From: Symbiodinium natans
Taxonomy: Eukaryota > Sar > Dinophyceae > Suessiales > Symbiodiniaceae
NCBI GenBank assembly: GCA_905221605.1
Contig: CAJNDS010002276.1
Location: 403,857 to 467,856 of the forward strand
DNA length: 64,000 nucleotides
Direction of reading: 5' to 3'
Shown here: positions 32,236-41,032 of the stretch, in pieces
Numbering within the stretch: position 1 is the first letter of the stretch
Layout: each line of letters starts with the position of its first letter
Position numbers and translations under genes: made by a program
Notes under the pieces: model-generated
Databases searched by the model: none
What the model saw: only the letters and a program-made list of their open reading frames with translations
What the model was told of the DNA's origin: nothing

Positions 32236-32338
32236 CAACCCTCAACCCTAAACCTTACGTCCTAGACCCTACACCCTACACCCTACACCCTAAACCCTAA
32301 ACCCTAAACCCTAAACCCTAAACCCTAAACCCTAAACT
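32236..32338 (-). repeat. CCCTAAA array
   Basis: Degenerate on the left (CCCTACA three times), then eight perfect units. Confidence 0.95.
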
Positions 32339-32427
32339 AGCTCATCCCTAGACTTGGGCGGCCTGCAGGTCGGTCAGCAGATCTCCCGGCACCTGCGCCT
32401 GGCACACAACTGGGGTTTCTGAAGATT

Positions 32428-32555
32428 TGGGCTTAGGGTTTAGGGCTTAGGGTTTAGGGTTTACTTAGGGCTTGGGCTTAGGGCTTAGGGCTTAGGGTAG
32501 GGCTTAGGGCTTAGGGCTTAGGGCCTAGGGCTTAGGGCTTAGGGCTTAGGGCTTG
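32428..32555 (+). repeat. array dominated by CTTAGGG
   Basis: About 18 units, of which at least 12 are CTTAGGG rather than TTTAGGG, a clean local variant. It lies 90 bases from the opposite-orientation array. Confidence 0.95.
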
Positions 32556-33234
32556 CAATAGAGAGAAGGGTCTAGGGTTGACCTCTTGTGGGTGTCAGGT
32601 CAAAGGTGGGATCTACCAAACTTAGGGCGCAGGAATTGGGAAACTACCTTCTTTGAAACTGCCGCATGCCAAACCGGATCGAATGCCGACCTTGATGGCG
32701 AGCGGAGATAAGGCTGCCGTCGAATTTCCAGATGAAAACGCGACCTCAACAGATGCGTCAGGATCAGGATCTCTGCTGAATGTGACCTGTATGTGTTTAT
32801 CTTTATACGCAGGTCGAGATCTATTCTCTCTACAGTATCTTGCCTATGGATATTGCTATGGATATGAAACAACATTTGGCATGAATCAAGCAGCCAAAGT
32901 AGTGCAACTAGTCACAAACGCGAAGCAACACATACATGCATGCTGAATATCAACCACTGAAGATTCAGCTGGCTGTTCCACTCTCCAGTTCTCCGAGATG
33001 CAAGTTACTCAAGCCAGCCGAACTCATGCCATCCAGATTGAGCCGAAGAGGCCCACTCATGGCCACAACCACCTCAGATATTCAGGCTCCAAAGTAACTT
33101 ATGTAGGGTCACTGCCTGAAAACTGCCTGGCATGTCCTCTTTGGGTTTTGACCTGAAAGCCATTTCGGTGGCATCGCAATGGTGACGCTGAAATGCGTCG
33201 GAGGAGCCGGTCAGGTAGTCGACCTAACAAAACA
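32556..33234. other. unassigned sequence
   Basis: Frames of 91-97 codons on opposite strands over 32600-32946; no domain. Confidence 0.4.
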
Positions 33235-33510
33235 TTAGGGTTTAGGGTTTAGGGTTAAGGGTTAAGGGCTTAGGGTTTAGGGTTTAGGGTTTAGGTTTAG
33301 GGTTTAGGGTTTAGGGTTTAGGGTTTAGGGTTTAGGGTTTAGGGTTTAGGGTTTAGGGTTTAGGGTTTAGGGTTTAGGGTTTAGGGTTTAGGGTTTAGGG
33401 TTTAGGGTTTTGCGCTTCATTAGCGTTTAGGGTTGAGGGTTTAGGGTTTAGGGTTTAGGGTTTAGGGCTTAGGGTTTAGGGTTTAGGGTTTAGGGTTTAG
33501 GGTTTAGGGT
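33235..33510 (+). repeat. very long TTTAGGG array, mostly perfect
   Basis: About 38 units in two blocks split by TTTTGCGCTTCATTAGCG near 33408-33426. Central 33300-33407 is perfect. A similar TTTTGCGCTTAGGG interruption occurs in the array at 35090-35366. Confidence 0.98.
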
Positions 33511-33767
33511 TTTCCGGCAACTCCACTTGAACCCTCGCAATCAAGAGAATGACGCACTTCATCAAGGGACTCAAGGAGAATTCTTGCCATCGCCCTGCAG
33601 GATGTAACTGAGCCTTGCACCGTCCCCGCACTTGGGATGACCTCATCTGGGCTGGGAGTACAATGACATGTCAAGACGTTGTCAATCCTTGACAGATCAC
33701 GCATCGAAACAGCAGAGGACATTCAAGTTTAGATTCCAATGCTCGCCACATGCGTCATACCCGTCGT

Positions 33768-33828
33768 ACCCTAAGCCCTAAACCAAACCCTAAACCGCAA
33801 ACCCTGAACCCTGAACCCTGAACCCTGA
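33768..33828 (-). repeat. CCCTAAA/CCCTGAA array
   Basis: Eight units; the last four are CCCTGAA. Confidence 0.9.
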
Positions 33829-33979
33829 TATCAACAAGCTCTTGCACCCCTTGCGAGTTGTAGGGCGGCATGAGCTCCCCACCTCCAAAAGATCGCCGGG
33901 CTGGCAAGCCCAGCTTAGGCCCACCAGCGTGACCAGGACATAAAGGCTTGGAAGGCGCATGCCTGGAACGAAAAGCTGG

Positions 33980-34080
33980 GTAGGGTTTAGGGTTTAGGGT
34001 TTAGGGTTTAGGGTTTAGGGTTTAGGGTTTAGGGTTTAGGGTTTAGGGTTTAGGGTTTAGGGTTTAGGGTTTAGGGTGTA
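33980..34080 (+). repeat. TTTAGGG array, perfect
   Basis: Fourteen consecutive perfect units with sharp boundaries. Confidence 0.98.
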
Positions 34081-34145
34081 TAGAAGGGCACCAGCTCGCT
34101 TGCGTTAGCATGTAGTCCCACCCCAACCACCCAAACTATTCTCAT

Positions 34146-34290
34146 TTAGGGTTTAGGGTTCACCCCCCAAACCCCCCTCAAGGGGGGCTTTCTTGCTTTT
34201 TGCAGAGAAAAAGCAGGGCGGGGTCTCCCGAGCTTCATGGAGCCTGTCAGTGGCTCGTAGGCTTCTTGGAGCTTTCACGGAGTAAAATGG
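34146..34290. other. two-unit TTTAGGG remnant and unassigned sequence
   Basis: 34146-34161 holds two telomere-type units, followed by CACCCCCCAAACCCCCC. Nothing else recognised. Confidence 0.5.
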
Positions 34291-34660
34291 AAGATGCCCA
34301 AAACCGTCAATTGCAATACCAAAAACCCACATTTTCGGGCTTGAAAGGGCAGCAAAAACGGTCGGGGGTAGCAGGGGCCTCGGCCGGCCCCTGCTTTTTA
34401 AAATGGAGGGTGCCCCAAACCGTCGATTTGCAATACTAAAAAACCCACATTTTCTTACGGGTCTGGGCAAATCCTGGATCTCGGGGCTTCATGTAGCCAA
34501 CAGAGCAGCAAAGAGGTAGCGGGTAGCAGGGGCCTCGGCCGGCCCCTGCTTTTCGATTGCAAGACGAAAAACCCACATTTTCATTACGGGTCTGGGCAAA
34601 TCCTGGATCTCGAAAACGGTAGGGGGTAGCAGGGGCCTCGGCCGGTCCCAGGATTCGCAG
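34291..34660. repeat. imperfect tandem repeat of about 110 bp
   Basis: The words GGTAGCAGGGGCCTCGGCCG, AAAAACCCACATTTTC and ACGGGTCTGGGCAAATCC each recur two or three times between 34320 and 34655. The core GGGGCCTCGGCCGGCCCC is nearly palindromic. Confidence 0.8.
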
Positions 34661-34737
34661 AGGTTTCAGGGTGTCAGGGACAGTTAGGGTCCTCACAAGC
34701 GCTCGCAGGAGGCCAAGGTGCCAGAGGGGTCCTGGGG

Positions 34738-34925
34738 TCCCAGGAAAGTTCGCAGGGGCCCCAGAAGCGTTTCAGGGGGGTCCCAGAGGCGCTTCAGGGG
34801 TCCCACAAGAAGGTCCCAACAGAGGTTGGGGGTTTGACAGGGGTTTTGGGGGGTCCCAGGCGGGTCCCAGGGAGTCCCAGGGGGGTTTCAGGGTCCCAAG
34901 TTCCCAAAAAGGTTTCAGGGGGTTG
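34738..34925. repeat. GGTCCCAGG-type short repeats
   Basis: Irregular repeats of GGGGTCCCAG and AGGGGTTTCAGGG over about 190 bases. Confidence 0.75.
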
Positions 34926-35089
34926 ATTATATTAGGGCTGACGCCCTAGGTCTGAGGCGTAGCCAGTCACTGCCGTCTCGTCTACCGGGAGGCTTTACCC
35001 TCCCTCACCGTTCTGTGGAGACGCTCGGTCGGGGACCTCGGTCGAAGCCTTGAGCGCCCATGCATATGGACAGCGGCGCTCTCGGCAGC
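34926..35089. other. unassigned C/G-balanced segment
   Basis: Contains GGGCTGACGCCC and GGGAGGCTTTACCCTCCC, possible short hairpins. No RNA family recognised. Confidence 0.35.
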
Positions 35090-35366
35090 TTAGGGCTTAG
35101 GGCTTAGGGCTTAGGGTTTAGGGTTTAGGGTTTAGGGTTTAGGGTTTAGGGTTTAGGGTTTCGGGTTTAGGGTTTAGGGTTTTGCGCTTAGGGTTTAGGG
35201 TTTAGGGTTTAGGGTTTAGGGTTTAGGGTTTAGGGTTTAGGGTTTAGGGTTTAGGGTTTAGGGTTTAGGGTTTAGGGTTTAGGGTTTAGCGCTTAGGGTT
35301 TAGGGTTTAGGGTTTAGGGTTTAGGGTTTAGGGTTTAGGGTTTAGGGTTTAGGGTTTAGGGCTCAG
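35090..35366 (+). repeat. very long TTTAGGG array, mostly perfect
   Basis: About 39 units starting as CTTAGGG, with two interruptions TTTTGCGCTTAGGG and TTTAGCGCTTAGGG around 35185 and 35285. These shared interruptions suggest segmental duplication within the array. Confidence 0.98.
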
Positions 35367-35476
35367 GTCTCCCAGAACGCCACCCTCGCCTCCGACAGGT
35401 TTCTGGCACCTGCTTGGCGGAACGAACTCGAGCCAAAGATCCCGCGCGGCCAAGACGCAGGATGCACATATGAGGT

Positions 35477-35517
35477 GTTTAGGGCTTAGGGCTTGGGGTT
35501 TAGGGTTTAGGGTTTAG
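35477..35517 (+). repeat. TTTAGGG array
   Basis: Six units, two CTTAGGG. Last array before the gene-bearing region. Confidence 0.9.
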
Positions 35518-36528
35518 TGACTATTTGAGGGGAGAACCATGCCTTCAGCATCACAAGGCACACACACACACACACAAAACTTCAACATCCGCAGCAAACC
35601 GCAACATGCAACGGACCTACGCCTCACGGACTTTTGTCCTTCGGGCGAGGCCCAGGAGTAGCCACGCGGATGCGCCTGTCCGGCCGCAAGAAGGCCTGCC
35701 AGCACACGCTTTGCACGAGGGCATGCACCTCTGGAACATGCATCTCCACTGGTACCCTGTGTACTGTTCACTGACAATCTTACGACAAGCAGCTAGAACT
35801 GCGTACTCCCGACACCCCCTGCTCCAAATCTAAGCATCTCAGTACATCTGACTTCAAGGTCTCGGCATGCAGTTCCAGCCCTAACTTCAGGTGGCCGAAA
35901 CCCCGAGCGAAGAAGCGAACACTCGAGTGAATAAGGAATATACAACATGCAGGCTCTTTGGCTACAAGCGAAAGAAAAACTCCTTAAAGCCCTGTACGCC
36001 CTGAGCTCCCAAAGCCTCGTGCATCAGGGCAGGAGGTCGTCGCCTGGAATGAAGGATCCGCAGATCACGATCAGCATAGAGAGGGTCTTGGCTTAGGTTT
36101 CTTCGTTCCTTTTCGGTGCCTCTGCGTTGAGGTTGCTGCTGTCTACAACGTTCCAAATTGCTGGAAGTCGACTTTCAGAAATACAAGGGCCTTATAAAGG
36201 TAGACCCCCTTTCAGCGGGATCTGCGTTGCGGAAACCCAAAATCAGGGAGCCCCAGCTTGAGAAACCTACGAACCGAAAACCTCTGAAATGCTCGGGGCA
36301 GGGCCAGTGCTCCTCCATGACCTCCGGGCGTGCACAGGAGGTCTGGTGTCAGCTGCTAAGTTTGGGGTCTCAAGGTTCATGGTATTACGGAGTAGGATGT
36401 ATGAGGTTATGAGGGCTCGGAGCTCACAAGAACCGGCATGGCATCACACAGCACACCTGCGTGCAGCTGAAGCAAATTTTGCTGCGGCACTTCAGGGTCA
36501 GTTCATGTCAGCTCGCTGAAGATCAGCT
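35518..36528. other. region 3' of the PDZ-repeat gene
   Basis: A (CA)n tract at 35562-35576. Otherwise no repeat and no convincing gene; the 102-codon plus frame at 35525-35833 lacks domains. It lies downstream of the minus-strand gene and may include its 3' untranslated region. Confidence 0.45.
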
Positions 36529-38340
36529 TCACGGATCCCCCAGGCGACGAAGCAGATCCGCAAGGCTGATTTCAGCAGGGTGCTTGGAACGGAAACCGAG
36601 TTCGCCATCGAAGTGGACAAGTGCACGGAGGATTTCCGCACGTGACATGTGCTGCACAAGCTCTCCATCCACCATGCGTAGCACGTCACCGGGAGTGATT
36701 GGCCTTGGAAAGTGCTTCTGAACTGAAGGCTTCACATCGCGAACCACGGGAGGGGACGTCCACGCGAGCAAGATACCCCCAATCCAGTTGCAGCCCTTGC
36801 CGGACTGCTCATCTTCTTCGGGGCCCTGGTCTAGGGCTTTGCGGGCTGACACGCGCACGTCCTCATCCATGTCAGCACCGCTCCGGAACCCAAAGCTGCC
36901 TTGGAAGCCTTGAAGCAAGGCCAGGATTTCCGCACGGGTCAGGCCTCCTACGAGCTTGCCATCAACTTGACGCAAGACATCCCCAGCCGAGATCGGCTTG
37001 GGGAAGTGCTTCTGGGCTTCCGGCTTCACGTCCCGAACCACAGGAGGAGATGTCCATGCAAGCAAGATGCCACCAATCCAGTCACATCCCTTGCCGGACT
37101 CGGCGTCTTCCTCCGGGCCACTGCGTGCAGCCTCCCGAGCGGAACTGCGAACCTTCTCATCCATGTCATCACCCTGCCTGAAGCAGAGGCTTCCGTTGTG
37201 TTTTGAAAGGAGCTTCAGGACCTCTTCGCGGCTCAGGCCGTGCACACGCTTGCCATCAACGGTATGCAGGATATCCCCGGCAGCGATTGGCCTCTCAAAG
37301 TGCTTCTGCATTCCAGGCTTCACATCGCGAACGACCGGAGGAGACGTCCATGCAAGCAGAATTCCGCCAATCCAGTCACATCCCTGCCCAGACTCGGCAT
37401 CTTCTTGCGGGCCACTGCGCAAAGCTTCCTTTGCTGACTTGCGGAAATCCTCATCCTTGCCACTTCTGAAGCCAATCCTCCCGTTGTATTTTTGGAGGAG
37501 CTTCAAGACCTCTGTGCGACTCAGGTCCTCTACACGCCGGCCGTCAACCTGGTGCAAGAAGTCCCCGGGAGTGATTGGGCTCGGGAAGTGCTCCTGAACC
37601 TCAGGCCTGACATCTCGAACCACTGGCGGAGACGTCCATGCCAGCAGGAAGCCCCAAATCCAGTTTTGCCCCTCGCGGTGCGCGGCATCCTCATCAGGAC
37701 CGCTCTTCAGGGCATCCTTGGCAGACTCCCTGATCGCCTCTTGGTGGCTCTTGTGGTGTACCCTCTTGAAGCCCACACTGCCTTTGAACTTCTTAAGCAA
37801 GCCGAGGATGTTTCGGCGACTCAGGCCATCAACCGGCGTGCCATCGACCTCGCTCAGGACATCGCCAGGCTTGATTGGCCTCGGGAAATGCTCTTGAACG
37901 TGCGGCTTGAGCTTCCGCACGGTCGGCGGCGAAGTCCATGCAAGCTGAATGCCACCAATCCAGTTGCAGCCTTTCCGGGATCGCTCGTCTGCTTCCGGCC
38001 CATCCTTCACTGCCTCCTGCGCGGACTTGCGAATGGATGCGGGGAAGCCGTCTCCCAATCCCTCCAGCAGCCTCTCGAAGAGCATCTCGCCCATGTCCAT
38101 CTGGCGCCCTTGACGGTCTTCAGAATCCGAACCCGAAAGATCGGACTTTTCGGACTCCGATGCCGAGGACTGCTCGGTGCCAAACAGCTGCTGTTCCAAA
38201 CGTCGGATCTTATCATCAGCTTGGGCCCGTTCGGCTCTTGCAAGCTCCAGCTGTGCCAGCAGCACAGCTTTCTCCAGCTTTTGAGCATCCGGTGTTTCCT
38301 GCGCCTTCTTTGCCGATTTGGCCTGACGCGCAAGCGGCAT
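36529..38340 (-). CDS. five-repeat PDZ-like protein with N-terminal coiled coil
   Basis: One uninterrupted frame of 603 codons from ATG at 38340 to TGA at 36529. The frame is open a further 90 bases upstream to an in-frame TAG but without another ATG. Residues 20-52 form a Lys/Glu/Leu coiled coil. Residues 56-76 are Ser/Asp/Glu-rich. Five repeats of about 97 residues follow, at roughly 102-196, 201-294, 297-390, 395-488 and 493-586. Each begins with a helix (SAKEALRSGPEED), then a conserved WIGGILLAWTSPPVVRDVKP strand region. Next come HFPRPI, PGDVL, VDG and a helix SRAEILALL, closing with GSFGFRSG. The GD-x-L-x-x-VDG-x-x-V-x-x-(L/M)-(S/T)-R-x-E sequence is the PDZ-type second half, while the classical carboxylate-binding GLGF is replaced by GGILLAW. 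PDZ domains bind C-terminal peptides and scaffold complexes; whether these do is unknown. Repeats 3-5 are the most similar, indicating internal duplication. No intron, signal peptide or membrane segment seen. Confidence 0.85.
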   Translation of the reverse strand: MPLARQAKSAKKAQETPDAQKLEKAVLLAQLELARAERAQADDKIRRLEQQLFGTEQSSASESEKSDLSGSDSEDRQGRQMDMGEMLFERLLEGLGDGFPASIRKSAQEAVKDGPEADERSRKGCNWIGGIQLAWTSPPTVRKLKPHVQEHFPRPIKPGDVLSEVDGTPVDGLSRRNILGLLKKFKGSVGFKRVHHKSHQEAIRESAKDALKSGPDEDAAHREGQNWIWGFLLAWTSPPVVRDVRPEVQEHFPSPITPGDFLHQVDGRRVEDLSRTEVLKLLQKYNGRIGFRSGKDEDFRKSAKEALRSGPQEDAESGQGCDWIGGILLAWTSPPVVRDVKPGMQKHFERPIAAGDILHTVDGKRVHGLSREEVLKLLSKHNGSLCFRQGDDMDEKVRSSAREAARSGPEEDAESGKGCDWIGGILLAWTSPPVVRDVKPEAQKHFPKPISAGDVLRQVDGKLVGGLTRAEILALLQGFQGSFGFRSGADMDEDVRVSARKALDQGPEEDEQSGKGCNWIGGILLAWTSPPVVRDVKPSVQKHFPRPITPGDVLRMVDGELVQHMSRAEILRALVHFDGELGFRSKHPAEISLADLLRRLGDP

Positions 38341-38480
38341 GGCAAATCTGGACAAACCGAGCTGTTCACCTTTGAAACTTCCTTGTGCCAAGAACCTGAG
38401 AATTCGCGAGCCGAGCCTTTTCGGAAACACATCGCAGGTCAGCTACAAACTCCACTTTTTGCTCACTGCCGGCCACCTCG
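38341..38480. other. 5' flank of the PDZ-repeat gene
   Basis: On the minus strand an AG-ending TTTGTAG lies about 100 bases before the ATG and could serve as a (trans-)splice acceptor. No TATA box or spliced-leader relic is visible. Confidence 0.3.
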
Positions 38481-38580
38481 GAATCTTCGAGATCTTGTTA
38501 GGCACAAACTCCGCGTGAAAGAAGGAGATGACCTCAAGAACACCTGGCAGATCGAAGGGGGCCCTAACATCGACAAATGA

Positions 38581-38844
38581 AGGGACCTGCTCAGGCTTTG
38601 GCGTGCTGGATTGAGGAAGGAAGTTTGCGACATTCTGTCAGAGCAAGGTGCAGGAGAGTCTTACAGGGGCTCACAGCCACTGGTTCTGAAAGATGACTTC
38701 ACGGGCGCCAAAAACTTGTACGCCACATTTGGCAGCGAGATCCACATGAATGGCTCTCGGTCAACGCCGGTTCTGGGGCCTTTGCTTTCGGAGACGTCTA
38801 GGAAGCTGTTCAGGGGAGTGTGGCTTACAAGGCTTCTGAACTGA
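38581..38844 (+). CDS. possible short coding fragment, unrecognised
   Basis: A plus-strand frame directly follows an in-frame TGA (38578-38580) that ends a longer open frame. It reads RDLLRLWRAGLRKEV and onward through LVLKDDFTGAKNLYATFGSE to a stop at 38844. Composition is protein-like and the same frame is open before the TGA (KEGDDLKNTWQIEGGP). This could be a broken gene or exon. There is no recognised family and chance openness is possible. Confidence 0.25.
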   Translation, partial: RDLLRLWRAGLRKEVCDILSEQGAGESYRGSQPLVLKDDFTGAKNLYATFGSEIHMNGSRSTPVLGPLLSETSRKLFRGVWLTRLLN

Positions 38845-39060
38845 ATAATTGAACCCTGAAGATTGCGCACCTCCACAGGAGCTGCTGCAACATCTCGATG
38901 GCAAAAATCTGACACAAAGCATATCCGAATAATCGTTCCCTGAAGCTTATCTGGGTCTGGGCGTTCGCACTGCGATGAGCTGCACGGCACTCTATTGATC
39001 TGCCGCTTCTGGCCCTCCTGCTTCGACGCTCTCTCACTGCGGCAGGCAAAACTCGCAAGC
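38845..39060. other. unassigned sequence
   Basis: No gene or repeat recognised. Confidence 0.4.
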
Positions 39061-39136
39061 AGGGTTTAGGGTTTGGGGTTTAGGGTTGAGGGTTGAGGGT
39101 TGAGGGTTGAGGGTTCAGGGTTTAGGGCTTAGGGTG
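39061..39136 (+). repeat. array with TTGAGGG block
   Basis: TTTAGGG and TTTGGGG, then four TTGAGGG, TTCAGGG and TTTAGGG; the same variant block is seen at 22151 and 23394. Confidence 0.95.
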
Positions 39137-39700
39137 TTTCGACTCCTCAAGTCGGTCTTGCCATTCGGCTTTTGCAACATCTCTTGCAACGTCTCTTACT
39201 CATGATCGGTAAAACCATTCTACTCGACAAGCAACGTGGCGACGTGGAATGATGTGGACGGACTTCTGTCGAATACGTTCAGAAAACACACCCAGGAAAT
39301 CAGAAGAAAAGTCTTTGACCAACTTTGCACTCAATGTTCTTGCTATGTCTCTTTGAAGGAACAAGGATGCAAGGAGAAGTTCAAGGCGAAGATCGTCAAG
39401 GACTGATCTGGGGGGGTGTTGTTCGCACTTGTCGTCGCTACATTTTTGTTTGCGGGAGGTAGAGCTCAAACAGGCAGAAAATGCATGAACATGTACCTTT
39501 TGCCGCGATGCTTGCTCGCAGGGGTTTGGTCAAGCTAGTAGAGAAGAAAAGGAGGATGAGTGAAGAAGAAATATACATAGAAAAGAAAAAGCATGGCCGA
39601 CAACACGCTGAAAACAGAGTATGTGGCCATGTCAAGCAGTGCGGGTGACGTGCATGCAAGGCCAGCAGCAGCAGCAGCAAAAAGCGCCGAGAAGCAACCC
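39137..39700. other. unassigned sequence
   Basis: Minus frames of 89-90 codons (39200-39710) overlap; one is Leu/Phe/Ser-rich from 39520 to 39700 but without a clear membrane gene architecture. No call. Confidence 0.35.
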
Positions 39701-39737
39701 TAGCTGACACGACGACGACGACGAGGACGACGACGAG

Positions 39738-39768
<31 letters not shown>

Positions 39769-39776
39769 GCGGCGAC
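39701..39776. repeat. (GAC)n/(GGC)n trinucleotide tract
   Basis: GACGACGAC with GAG interruptions, ending in eight GGC/GCG triplets. Confidence 0.95.
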
Positions 39777-41032
39777 AATTTACATAAATCGCAACTGTGA
39801 TTGACACATCATCGACACTTTAAGAATACCTCTCGTACCCTGTACTGCACTGTCAGGAATCACTACCCGAAAAGACGCTGCTATCATAAATCCGCTGACT
39901 TTTCGCTGCCCTGAACCATGTGGTCGTGCCGAGACAAGCACTGCTGCGGGTCAGAGCTGATCTCCTTTGAGCACTGTGAAGGCGCGGCGCGCCATGTGGC
40001 CGGGACGTCGCTGTGCATTTCGTATAATGAAAGGTGAGCTGAGCTTCTTCGTTAGAAACTGTCACGCGACAGCCCAATTACATCCTAGAGCGGGTAAGAA
40101 CGCCTGCGCCGGCCGAGGAGAGAGCATGGAGGGGTGGTCATCGGGCCGTGCAATGAAGTATCTAATGGCCACACTCAGGCGGCGCCCCTGTCACTCGCAA
40201 AGCTGCCCGACACAACGTGGAAGAGCTGCAGAGAGGCGAGCGGACAGTGATGATGTCTAGGGCGGCCTGATTCTGATCCGAGGAACCCCCTCTGTGGGAA
40301 TCAAACCCAAAGAAGCACCACGTGTGATGCACGTGAGGATCGCAACCCGATAGCTGCAATCTGTCAGTTGCCTTCGTGCAAGTCGCTGCCCTGAACATGA
40401 TGCTCCATCTGCCCCCTCACTCTCACGGAAACATGAACCTAGCAAGCACCTACTGTAACCAAAATGCACAAAACGCGGCACACATGCCCCTGCCCAAACA
40501 AGCACTGCAACACTGCGGCCGGCTAAGTCCCCAAGTCCCAAATGGGCCGCTGGCCCGAAGGAAGGTTTCGGGGGAGAAATGTGAGAGAGGCGGTCAATTT
40601 CAAGGCTGCTAGAAGAGGCCGCTGTCAAGGCACTCTGCCTCGACCGTTTTCACCGATCTCCACCTCCCCTGGGCGACCGGGCCTTGACCTGAATCAGCAC
40701 GAGGCCTCAGCAAGAGGCCTCACCACGAGGCCTGGCCTCACGAGGGCTCTTCCGCGCCTTCGGGGAGCCAGTTTCAGAGCCCTTTCAGGCCCAACCCGAT
40801 GCAGTTGCTCTCGAAGCCTGACGGGCCGTTTGCCTGGCTGTGTTTGTGGAACGCATTGCGAGCCGCGGATGTCCGAGTCCTAAGCAACTCCTGATGACGT
40901 GCATTTCTCGAAACATGGGACAAGCTTGGGCCTGGGCGCACGATGAGTTCGACAGCAAGAACTTCAACGTGAACTTGCACGAGCCCACTTCATTCTATGA
41001 AAGAAACGTGAAACAGGGTGAAAGAAACGTGA
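39777..41032. other. unassigned sequence upstream of the tandem duplication
   Basis: Frames up to 141 codons in several orientations, none with a domain. At 40998-41039 a 21-bp unit (TGAAAGAAACGTGAAACAGG plus one base) occurs twice, right at the duplication edge. Confidence 0.45.

Noticed and set aside
37492-38580. 362-codon plus-strand frame opposite the PDZ-like gene
   Set aside because: It is the antisense shadow of the repetitive gene; the minus strand has the coherent repeated domain.
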